Source: DATLOJ01 sp035536315
GTDB taxonomy: Bacteria; Actinomycetota; CADDZG01; JAHWKV01
Direction: 5' to 3'
Length of the DNA: 26,511 nt
Assembly (NCBI GenBank): GCA_035536315.1
Contig: DATLOJ010000083.1
Location: 1-26,511 of the forward strand
A program made the position numbers and the translations under genes. Shown here in pieces: positions 16,210 through 23,243 of the stretch (positions within the stretch are counted from its first letter, which is position 1; each line of letters starts with the position of its first letter). The notes under the pieces were generated by a model. The model was not told where the DNA came from and did no database searches. It worked only from the letters and a program-made list of their open reading frames with translations.

Positions 16210-16745
16210 AAGCTGAGAACAAGATAAGAAGGGTGAAGCTGCCCGGCCCAGTTTCGTTCCTGCTGAACTGGAGCCGCAAGTACTCGCTGTGGATGTTTCA
16301 GTTCGGTCTTGCGTGCTGCTCGATCGAGTTCATTGCCAGCGCCATGCCGAAGCACGACATCATGCGGCTCGGAGTCATTCCGTTCCCCGCCTCACCTCGT
16401 CAGGCAGATCTGATGGTGGTAGCAGGGACCGTGACGGACAAGATGGCGCCTGCGATCAAGCGTGTGTACGAGCAGATGCCGGAGCCGAAGTACGTAATCT
16501 CGATGGGCTCGTGCGCGAACTGCGGGGGACCTTACTGGGATTCATACAGTGTCACCAAAGGGATCGACCAGATTCTGTCGGTCGATGTTTACGTCCCCGG
16601 CTGCCCGCCCAGGCCGGAAGGGCTGCTTCACGGAATTGTCCGTCTACAGCAGATGATCCAGGGCGAGGACATCTCGGAGAAGTGGCGTGGAAGTATCGGA
16701 AAGATTCCGCAGGTCATCGGAACGGGTCGAGCCGGAGGCATTTAA
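16200..16745 (+). CDS. nuoB: NADH-quinone oxidoreductase subunit B (copy 2)
   Basis: Cluster N2 subunit, 181 residues. The ligands are Cys39-Cys40, Cys105 in SMGSCANCGG and Cys135 in VPGCPPRPE, all in place, so it should carry the terminal iron-sulfur cluster. The start is read as GTG at 16200, embedded in the last nuoA codons with a 10-base overlap exactly as in the first cluster; AAGAAGAAGG upstream is a plausible ribosome site. Compared with copy 1 it has a longer C-terminus after the last cysteine, reaching 59 bases into the following nuoC. Confidence 0.95.
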   Translation: MAVKAENKIRRVKLPGPVSFLLNWSRKYSLWMFQFGLACCSIEFIASAMPKHDIMRLGVIPFPASPRQADLMVVAGTVTDKMAPAIKRVYEQMPEPKYVISMGSCANCGGPYWDSYSVTKGIDQILSVDVYVPGCPPRPEGLLHGIVRLQQMIQGEDISEKWRGSIGKIPQVIGTGRAGGI

Positions 16746-17229
16746 GGAGCGGATCTCCTCGAAGTTGGGGGATATCGCTTCGGGGGCCGAGGTTCGAAAC
16801 GGTCAGGTGTGGTTCCAGGTCCCGCCCGAAAGGGTGGCGGATGCCGCGCGCATCGTCAAAGACGATCCCGACATCGACTGCGGGTACTTCAACTTCCTCT
16901 CGGCTATCGACTGGCAGGACGATGGCTTCGAGGTCGTCACACTGGTCTACTCCCTGACGTACGCCATGACCGTCGCCTTTACGGCAAGGCTTCCCAAGGA
17001 AAATCCGTCGCTGCCGACACTGACATCGGTCTACATGGGGGCCGACTGGCACGAGCGCGAATGCGCCGAGATGTTCGGGATCACGTTCGAGGGCCATCCC
17101 AACCCGCAGAACCTCTATCTGGCCGACGACTTCGAAGGGCACCCCCTGCGCAAGGACTTCAAGCTGGCGAGCCGAACGTACAAGCCATGGCCGGGAGCAA
17201 AAGATCCAGACGAGGCGGGGGGCAGATAA
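16687..17229 (+). CDS. nuoC: NADH-quinone oxidoreductase subunit C (copy 2)
   Basis: 30 kDa peripheral-arm subunit, 180 residues. The signature HERECAEMFG is at residues 122-131, then FEGHPNPQNLYL and EGHPLRKDF. The start is uncertain. GTG at 16687 includes the first predicted helix (about residues 17-30, EAFKERISSKLG) expected in this family but overlaps nuoB by 59 bases. TTG at 16765, with AAGGAG at 16744-16749, would remove the overlap but cut away that helix, so I prefer the upstream start. The stop shares a base with the nuoD start (TAATG). Confidence 0.9.
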   Translation: MEVSERFRRSSERVEPEAFKERISSKLGDIASGAEVRNGQVWFQVPPERVADAARIVKDDPDIDCGYFNFLSAIDWQDDGFEVVTLVYSLTYAMTVAFTARLPKENPSLPTLTSVYMGADWHERECAEMFGITFEGHPNPQNLYLADDFEGHPLRKDFKLASRTYKPWPGAKDPDEAGGR

Positions 17230-18377
17230 TGGGCCTCCCGGAAGAGTCTCCACGCAAGGCACGGTTGACGGGGGCCGGTGCCCTGCGCACCGAGGAGATG
17301 GTCCTGAACGTTGGGCCGCAGCACCCTGCAACGCATGGAGTCCTGCGCCTGATCGTCACCCTGGACGGAGAGCGCATCGTCGAGGGAATCCCGGTCATCG
17401 GATACATGCATCGCGGGCACGAGAAGCTCGTCGAACAGCGGGACTTTCGCCAGATCACGAACCTGCTCTCGCGGATGGACTGGCTTTCCGGCATCAACAA
17501 CGAGATACCGGCGTCTCTTGCGGTCGAGACCCTGATGGAGCTAGAGGTGCCGGAGCGCGCTCAGTACCTGCGCGTGATCCTTGCCGAGATCAACCGCATA
17601 ACAAACCACCTGATGTTCACCGGGTCCTTCGGCCTCGAGCTCGGTGCCACCACCCCCGTGATGTACGCCTTTCGCGAGCGCGAGGTTCTTCAGTCGGCAA
17701 TGGAGATGGTTACCGGAGGAAGGATGCACTTCGGGTTCATCAGGCCTGGGGGCCTCAAAGAGGATGTGCCCAAGGGTTTTGTCGAGCTCGCCCTAAAGGG
17801 AATCCGGCAGCTCATCAAGTTCATCCCCGATTACGAGAACCTGATGATGGGCAACGAGATCTTCAAACAACGGACGAAGGGCATCGGCATCCTGCCCCCC
17901 GACCTTGCGATCGAGTATGGAGTTTCCGGCCCCCTGCTGCGCGCCAGCGGCGTGGCTTATGACGTTCGGAAAGCAGACCCTTACCTGATCTACGACAAGT
18001 TCGACTTCGACATCCCCATTGGAACGTCGGGCGACTCTTTCGATCGTTTCTACGTTCTGATCGAAGAGATGAAGGAGTCTGCCAAGATCGTGGAGCAAGC
18101 GCTAGAGGGCCTCCCGGCCGGCTCGCACATCGGACAGGTTCCCAAGAGGCTCACGCTGCCGGAAGGCCGTGTGTGGGCTCATGCCGAAAACCCTCTGGGG
18201 GAGCTCGGCTACTACCTGGTGTCCGACGGCGAGGCCAAGCCGTACCGCCTGAAGATCCGGACACCATCGTTCTCAAATATCAGCGTCGTTCCTCATATGC
18301 TGCGTGGCGCTTACGTGCCGGACATGATCGCAATTCTCGGAAGCATGTTCTTCGTAGTGGGAGACATTGACCGTTAA
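17229..18377 (+). CDS. nuoD: NADH-quinone oxidoreductase subunit D (copy 2), variant quinone site
   Basis: 49 kDa subunit, 382 residues, 30 fewer than copy 1. GPQHPATHGVLRL supplies His36, but the RMDY motif reads RMDW, so the usual quinone-contact tyrosine is Trp85. About 25 residues corresponding to the MEAVIHHFK helix of copy 1 are missing between about residues 308 and 318, where LTLPEGRVWAH follows directly. The rest, including YAFRERE, ASGVAYDVRKADPY and the terminal VVGDIDR, is intact, so the gene looks functional. From memory, shorter NuoD proteins of this form occur in complex I relatives that do not use NADH directly. nuoH follows with a one-base overlap, so no nuoE, nuoF or nuoG is present. 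Confidence 0.95.
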   Translation: MGLPEESPRKARLTGAGALRTEEMVLNVGPQHPATHGVLRLIVTLDGERIVEGIPVIGYMHRGHEKLVEQRDFRQITNLLSRMDWLSGINNEIPASLAVETLMELEVPERAQYLRVILAEINRITNHLMFTGSFGLELGATTPVMYAFREREVLQSAMEMVTGGRMHFGFIRPGGLKEDVPKGFVELALKGIRQLIKFIPDYENLMMGNEIFKQRTKGIGILPPDLAIEYGVSGPLLRASGVAYDVRKADPYLIYDKFDFDIPIGTSGDSFDRFYVLIEEMKESAKIVEQALEGLPAGSHIGQVPKRLTLPEGRVWAHAENPLGELGYYLVSDGEAKPYRLKIRTPSFSNISVVPHMLRGAYVPDMIAILGSMFFVVGDIDR

Positions 18378-19411
18378 TGGGTGAGCTGATTCAGAACCTT
18401 CTGGCCAACGACTTCGTAATTCTCGGCTTGAAGCTGGGAGTGTTGCTTGTGCTCCTGCCGGCCACCCTCGTGCTCGGTTACGTGGAGCTGAAGCTGGGGG
18501 CCCACATGCAGCACCGGATGGGCCCAATGTACCCCGGAGGATTCCACGGATGGGCACAGACCCTGGCGGACGGCATCAAGTTCGTTCTGAAGGAAAACAT
18601 CGTCCCGAAAGCAGCCGACAAGTTCGTCTTTGCACTCGTACCGTTCATCACGATGGCTGCGTCGGCGTTGATCTTTGTCGTGATTCCGATCGGCCCGAAG
18701 CTTGTGATTGAGGATCTAGATGTTGGGATCTTTTACGTGCTTGCGGCGTCGTCGATCGGCGTAATCGGCGTTCTGATGGCCGGCTGGTCGTCGGCGAACA
18801 AGTATTCGCTCATGGGGGCCTTGCGCGCAGCCGCGCAGCTCATCGCGTACGAGCTTCCCCTCGTTCTGGCTGCCGCCGCGATCGCTATGCAGGCCGGATC
18901 GCTGTCGCTCGTTGGAATCGTCGAGGCGCAAAAGGATTACTTCTTCGGGATCGGCCTTCCCTTCCTCGCGGGGCCCGGCGCACTCGGCTTCTTCATCTTT
19001 CTGACTGCGGCGACCGCGGAGCTCACCCGCCCACCCTTCGACATGCCGGTCGCCGAGGCCGAGATCATCACCGGCGCGTTCACCGAATACACGGGGATCC
19101 GTTTTGCTTTCAGCCTCTTTGCAGCGGAGTACATCTCGATGATCGGGCTCGCCGCTGTGGCAACGACCCTATTCATGGGCGGTTACCTCCCGCCGGTCGC
19201 GGCTCTGGCGGGCCTGCCGATTCCCGGGTTCGTGTGGTTCATGGGGAAGATGGGCACGATCCTGTTCCTGCTCATCTGGATCAGATGGACCTACCCGCGT
19301 TTGCGTGAGGACCAGCTGCAGAAGTTCGCGTGGAAGATCCTCATCCCCCTTTCGCTCGTGAACATCTTCGTGACCGGACTTTGGCAGATCAACCCATGGA
19401 TCGACTTTTAG
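18377..19411 (+). CDS. nuoH: NADH-quinone oxidoreductase subunit H (copy 2)
   Basis: Quinone-channel membrane subunit, 344 residues, about eight transmembrane helices. The first family signature is recognisable but altered: ELKLGAHMQHRMGPMYPGGF (residues 37-56), then HGWAQTLADGIK, where copy 1 has the canonical ERR...GPNRWGPFG form. The second signature reads PPFDMPVAEAEIITG, with Val225 in place of Glu239 of copy 1. The FTEYTG segment after it is kept. The ATG shares its first base with the nuoD stop. The changes cluster around the quinone chamber and its exit to the membrane arm, matching the changed NuoD. Confidence 0.95.
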   Translation: MGELIQNLLANDFVILGLKLGVLLVLLPATLVLGYVELKLGAHMQHRMGPMYPGGFHGWAQTLADGIKFVLKENIVPKAADKFVFALVPFITMAASALIFVVIPIGPKLVIEDLDVGIFYVLAASSIGVIGVLMAGWSSANKYSLMGALRAAAQLIAYELPLVLAAAAIAMQAGSLSLVGIVEAQKDYFFGIGLPFLAGPGALGFFIFLTAATAELTRPPFDMPVAEAEIITGAFTEYTGIRFAFSLFAAEYISMIGLAAVATTLFMGGYLPPVAALAGLPIPGFVWFMGKMGTILFLLIWIRWTYPRLREDQLQKFAWKILIPLSLVNIFVTGLWQINPWIDF

Positions 19412-19414
19412 GAG
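19410..19414 (+). promoter_or_regulatory. Ribosome binding site deciding the second nuoI start
   Basis: AGGAG ends seven bases before the ATG at 19422. TTG at 19419 directly precedes that ATG in the same frame. The spacing favours the ATG. Confidence 0.6.
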
Positions 19415-19421
19415 CACCTTG

Positions 19422-20417
19422 ATGGCGATTGACGAGGACCTAATAGACGAAGAGCTCCTGGAGGAGCCCGAGCTAAAGAAGACCACCTTCGGGACGGGTC
19501 TTCTCAAAGGGCTCGGGATCACACTTCGCCACTTGCTCTCGCGCTCGGTCACGATCCAGTACCCCGACGAGAAAGACATCCTTCCCCCGCGCTCGCGCGG
19601 AGTGATAGCGCTAAAGACTGAGAACTGCACCGTTTGCATGCTCTGCGCGCGCGAATGTCCCGACTGGTGCATCTACATAGAAGGTCACAAGGACTCACGT
19701 GAGCCTTCGGCCCCCGGGAAGAGGGCCAAGAAGTTCAACGTTCTCGACCGGTTCGCCATCGACTACGCACTTTGCATGTACTGCGGCATCTGCGTGGAAG
19801 TGTGCCCGTACGACGCCCTGTTCTGGAGCCCCGAATATGAATACGCGGAGTACGACATCACAAACCTGACTCACGAGATCCCGCGTCTGAACGACTGGAT
19901 GTATTACGTGCTCCCGCCGGCGCCACTCGACGAAGGCGCGCAGGGCCCACAGCTCAAAGCTGCAGTAGCCGCCCCCGCTCCGGCTCCGCCGGCTGCTCCG
20001 CTCGCGGCCGCTCCGGCAACCGCACCAGCCCAGACACCCGCAGCCCCGGCCAGTGCTCCGGCGGACTCCGCGCAAGCCGCAGAAGTCGAACCCACCGCTG
20101 CCGGGGAGGTCGTGCCACCACGAGACGCCGAGGGGACTCCGACTACTCCTGAATCCGAGGCTGCGGTGACGCCCGAAGCGGCCGAGGCGATCGAGACGGA
20201 AGTTGCCACTGGAGAATCTGCGCCCCAGGAACCCGCACCGGCCCCCACCCAGCCCGCGCCGACTCCGGGTGACGCGAAGACGGAAGAGGAGGCGGCGGAG
20301 ATCAGGCAGCAGGTGTACGAAGCAGAGATGGCAAAGGGCTCGGATCCGAGAGTCGCGGAGGGCCGCGCAAAGGCAGCAGAGATGCGCGCCATAAAAGGAA
20401 CGAAAGGACCGCAGTGA
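19422..20417 (+). CDS. nuoI: NADH-quinone oxidoreductase subunit I (copy 2) with long Pro/Ala/Glu-rich tail
   Basis: Two-cluster ferredoxin subunit, 331 residues. The [4Fe-4S] ligands are Cys69, Cys72, Cys75 and Cys79, and Cys118, Cys121, Cys124 and Cys128. GLGITLRH and VTIQYPDEKD before them are typical, and the ferredoxin fold ends near residue 165. Residues about 171-290 are low-complexity sequence of Ala, Pro, Glu and Thr with no Cys, probably disordered. The last 45 residues (about 287-331) are charged and probably helical, with AEMAKGSDPRVAEGRAKAAE inside. The usual NuoI is around 150-220 residues, so the tail is exceptional. The frame stays open with sensible codon use to the end, so it is not a frameshift. 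Whether the tail recruits a donor protein is speculation. Confidence 0.93.
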   Translation: MAIDEDLIDEELLEEPELKKTTFGTGLLKGLGITLRHLLSRSVTIQYPDEKDILPPRSRGVIALKTENCTVCMLCARECPDWCIYIEGHKDSREPSAPGKRAKKFNVLDRFAIDYALCMYCGICVEVCPYDALFWSPEYEYAEYDITNLTHEIPRLNDWMYYVLPPAPLDEGAQGPQLKAAVAAPAPAPPAAPLAAAPATAPAQTPAAPASAPADSAQAAEVEPTAAGEVVPPRDAEGTPTTPESEAAVTPEAAEAIETEVATGESAPQEPAPAPTQPAPTPGDAKTEEEAAEIRQQVYEAEMAKGSDPRVAEGRAKAAEMRAIKGTKGPQ

Positions 20418-20427
20418 GGCTCGCTAT

Positions 20428-20910
20428 ATGACGCCCTGGGTTTTCATTGGCGTGGCCGTCGTGATGTCGATCGCAGCTATTCGTCTCGTTACTACCAAGA
20501 ACCTGGTGCACGGGGCGCTCTACCTCGTTGTCACTCTGATGGGAGTAGCCGTCGTATTTCTCCTGACGGCGGCAGAGTTCGTGGCCTGGGTTCAGGTCCT
20601 GATTTACGTCGGCGCGGTGATCGTCCTTTTGCTGTTCGGGCTCATGCTCACCAAGGCCCCCATTGGAAGGACCGCGCTCGACAACGATCGCCGCGGCTTC
20701 GCGGCGCTCGTTGCTCTGGGCATCTTTGCGGTCACCGGGACGGTGTTGTGGACCTCATTCGAAGGCAAGGAGATCCAGGTGGGCCACTCGGTAACGACCG
20801 AGCAGCTAGGCACCGAGCTCTTCACGCGCTTTGTGCTCCCATTCGAGGTCGTATCCGTGCTTCTGCTCGCAGCGCTCGTCGGCGCCGTGATCCTGGCGAA
20901 GAGGGACTAA
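20428..20910 (+). CDS. nuoJ: NADH-quinone oxidoreductase subunit J (copy 2)
   Basis: Membrane subunit, 160 residues, five expected transmembrane helices. VQVLIYVGAVIVLLLFGLML (about residues 55-74) is the conserved third helix. The N-terminal NLVHGALYLVVTLMGVAVVF matches copy 1. The ATG comes 10 bases after the nuoI stop, with GAGG at 20416-20419 as a modest ribosome site. It is followed by nuoK after three bases, as in cluster 1. Confidence 0.95.
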   Translation: MTPWVFIGVAVVMSIAAIRLVTTKNLVHGALYLVVTLMGVAVVFLLTAAEFVAWVQVLIYVGAVIVLLLFGLMLTKAPIGRTALDNDRRGFAALVALGIFAVTGTVLWTSFEGKEIQVGHSVTTEQLGTELFTRFVLPFEVVSVLLLAALVGAVILAKRD

Positions 20911-20913
20911 GTC

Positions 20914-21219
20914 GTGCCGGTCCAGTGGGTGTTGCTGCTATCGGCCTTCCTGTTCTCGGTCGGCATTTACGGCGTCCTCGCTCGGCGGAACGCAGTGATC
21001 GTGCTCATGTCGATCGAGGTGATGCTGAACGCGGTCAACATCAACCTGGTCGCCTTCAACGCTCTACTTCAGGAGACGCACCTGATGGGGCAGATCTTCG
21101 CCCTGTTCGTCATCACGATTGCCGCTGCGGAGCTCGGCGTAGGACTCGCCATTGTCATCCTCATCTACCGAAACAGGACGACCGTATCGATTGACGAAGT
21201 GAGCCTGATGAAATGGTGA
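20914..21219 (+). CDS. nuoK: NADH-quinone oxidoreductase subunit K (copy 2)
   Basis: Small antiporter-related subunit, 101 residues, three transmembrane helices. The buried glutamates are Glu35 in MSIEVMLNAVN and Glu73 in AAAELGVGLAI, so the proton path is intact. The start is GTG. The C-terminus ends Leu-Met-Lys-Trp, and the nuoL ATG is embedded in the Lys-Trp codons. Confidence 0.95.
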   Translation: MPVQWVLLLSAFLFSVGIYGVLARRNAVIVLMSIEVMLNAVNINLVAFNALLQETHLMGQIFALFVITIAAAELGVGLAIVILIYRNRTTVSIDEVSLMKW

Positions 21220-23225
21220 GCACAGTCAAGGAAACTGCCGAAGCACTGCCGGGCGTGATCGAGATCGCGTGGCTGATCCCGGTTATTCCGACAGTCTGCT
21301 TCTTCCTGATCGTGTTCTTCGGAAAGAAACTGAAGGGCAAGGGGGCCGAGATCGGCATAGCTGGAATCGTGGCTGCGCTGGCTCTTTCGATTCCGGTCTT
21401 CTTCAAGACCATCGGCCAACTCGGACACAAGGACTTCCACGGGTACAGCAAGAGCGTTACCTGGATGGAGTTCGGCGACAAGGAGGTTCTCGAGCTCGGA
21501 TACCGAATCGACGGGCTGACCGTCGTGATGCTCCTGGTGGTGTGCTTCGTTGCTCTGATGGTGCACATCTACTCGACGGCCTACATGAAGGGCGAGGTTC
21601 GCTACACCTTCTACTACGCAGCGCTATCGCTGTTTACGGGGTCGATGCTCAACCTGGTGCTCGCCAACAACCTGCTTCAGCTGCTGGTCGGCTGGGAGGG
21701 GGTGGGAGTTTGCTCCTATCTGCTCATCGGCCACTATTGGGAGGAGAAGGAGAACTCGAACGCCGCCATTAAGGCGTTTCTCACCACAAGGATCGGCGAT
21801 GTCGGCTTCATGTTCGGGATCTTTGTGCTGTTCTTTGCGGCCAAGACCTTCAACATTCAGGCGATTACCGAGATCGTCGAGGAGGGCCACATCTCGAACA
21901 CGGTGCTCACCACCGCTGCTCTTCTGTTGTTTGCTGGGGCTATTGGAAAGTCCGCACAATTCCCACTGCACGTATGGCTCCCAGACGCCATGGCAGGACC
22001 TACCCCGGTCTCGGCCCTGATCCACGCCGCGACGATGGTTGTAGCGGGGGTTTACCTGGTTGCCCGGATGTACACGGTGTTCCATGCCTCTCCCGACGCT
22101 CTCCAGGTCGTGGCGATCATCGGCGCAATCACGATGCTGATGGCCGCGCTACTGGCCCTCATCCAAAACGACATCAAACGAGTGCTTGCCTACTCGACGA
22201 TCTCGCAGCTGGCGTACATGGTTGCCGCCCTCGGGGTGGGTGCCTACACGGCCGGCGTGTTTCACATCTGGACTCACGCGTGGTTCAAGGCGCTGCTCTT
22301 CCTGGGAGCGGGGTCGGTGATCCATGCCGTCCACTCCAACAACATGAGCGACATGGGCGGCTTGAAGGACCAGCTGCCTATTACACACAAGACGTACCTG
22401 ATCGGGTGCCTGGCTCTTGCAGGAATGCCGGGACTGGCGGGTTTCTGGTCCAAGGACGAAATCCTCACCGGCGCCTTCGATTCGGCTACCCACGGAAGCA
22501 CGGTGGGGTGGGTGGTCTTCATCTCCGCTTCACTTACGGCTTTCCTGACGGCTTGCTATTCGGCCCGGATGTACTTCCTCACGTTCCGCGGCAACCCGAA
22601 GTACGACACTTCTCACGTCCACCCTCACGAGAGCCCGGCGGCCATGACAACTCCTCTGATCCTGCTGGCCGTTCTTGCTGTAGCCGGAGGGTGGATTGGC
22701 CTTCCCGGTTCCTGGAACCAGTTCGCCAAATGGGTTCACTTCGGTGAGGAACACGCCGTCTTCAGCTTCCCGGTGGCGGCCTTTGGAACTCTTCTCTTCG
22801 TGGGAGGTTTCGCCTTGGGCTGGGCCATGTTCCACAAGGGCAAGTTCCGTTTCGACATCAAAAAGAGCCCGCTGGCGTGGTCGTACAAGCTGCTCGAGAA
22901 CAAGTACTACCTGGACGACCTTTACATGGGAGTTATCGTCCGCCCGATTAGGGACCAGGTGTCCAGGTTTGCTTACTGGACCAACCAAAACATTCTCGAC
23001 GCAGTGGTCAACGCGGGGGGCGCTGCTGCGCTTGGTCTCGGCAAGAGCCTGTATAAGAACGTTGACCAGCCTGTGATAGACGGAGCCGTGAACGGAACCG
23101 CTCGCATCACCGGGAAAATCGGCGACACCCTAAAGTTCTTTCAAACCGGCAACGTTCAGTACTACGCGGCAGTTCTATTCATCGGCATCGGGATTTCCGT
23201 CGCCGGTTTCCTTTATTTCAACTGA
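21213..23225 (+). CDS. nuoL: NADH-quinone oxidoreductase subunit L (copy 2)
   Basis: Distal proton-pumping subunit, 670 residues. The channel residues Glu162 in VGWEGVGVCSYLL and Lys246 in AIGKSAQFPLHVWLPDAM are present, followed by AGPTPVSALIHAAT. The C-terminus has KYYLDDLYMGVIVRP and IDGAVNGTAR, the lateral-helix region. It is longer than copy 1, partly through an N-terminal extension of about 15 residues before the first membrane helix. The ATG overlaps nuoK by seven bases. The stop is followed by 18 bases before nuoM, the widest gap after nuoA in this cluster. Confidence 0.95.
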   Translation: MVSTVKETAEALPGVIEIAWLIPVIPTVCFFLIVFFGKKLKGKGAEIGIAGIVAALALSIPVFFKTIGQLGHKDFHGYSKSVTWMEFGDKEVLELGYRIDGLTVVMLLVVCFVALMVHIYSTAYMKGEVRYTFYYAALSLFTGSMLNLVLANNLLQLLVGWEGVGVCSYLLIGHYWEEKENSNAAIKAFLTTRIGDVGFMFGIFVLFFAAKTFNIQAITEIVEEGHISNTVLTTAALLLFAGAIGKSAQFPLHVWLPDAMAGPTPVSALIHAATMVVAGVYLVARMYTVFHASPDALQVVAIIGAITMLMAALLALIQNDIKRVLAYSTISQLAYMVAALGVGAYTAGVFHIWTHAWFKALLFLGAGSVIHAVHSNNMSDMGGLKDQLPITHKTYLIGCLALAGMPGLAGFWSKDEILTGAFDSATHGSTVGWVVFISASLTAFLTACYSARMYFLTFRGNPKYDTSHVHPHESPAAMTTPLILLAVLAVAGGWIGLPGSWNQFAKWVHFGEEHAVFSFPVAAFGTLLFVGGFALGWAMFHKGKFRFDIKKSPLAWSYKLLENKYYLDDLYMGVIVRPIRDQVSRFAYWTNQNILDAVVNAGGAAALGLGKSLYKNVDQPVIDGAVNGTARITGKIGDTLKFFQTGNVQYYAAVLFIGIGISVAGFLYFN

Positions 23226-23228
23226 GGC

Positions 23229-23233
23229 GGAGG
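23229..23233 (+). promoter_or_regulatory. Ribosome binding site for the second nuoM
   Basis: GGAGG, a full anti-16S core, lies 10 bases before the ATG at 23244. This gene is not overlapped by its neighbour, so it needs its own site. Confidence 0.7.
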
Positions 23234-23243
23234 TAGCTAGTAG

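Noticed and set aside
19932..20290. Frameshift explaining the odd tail of the second NuoI
   Set aside because: The frame runs without a break into a well-formed charged C-terminal segment and stops just before the nuoJ ribosome site. Third positions stay GC-rich as in normal genes, so the tail appears genuine.
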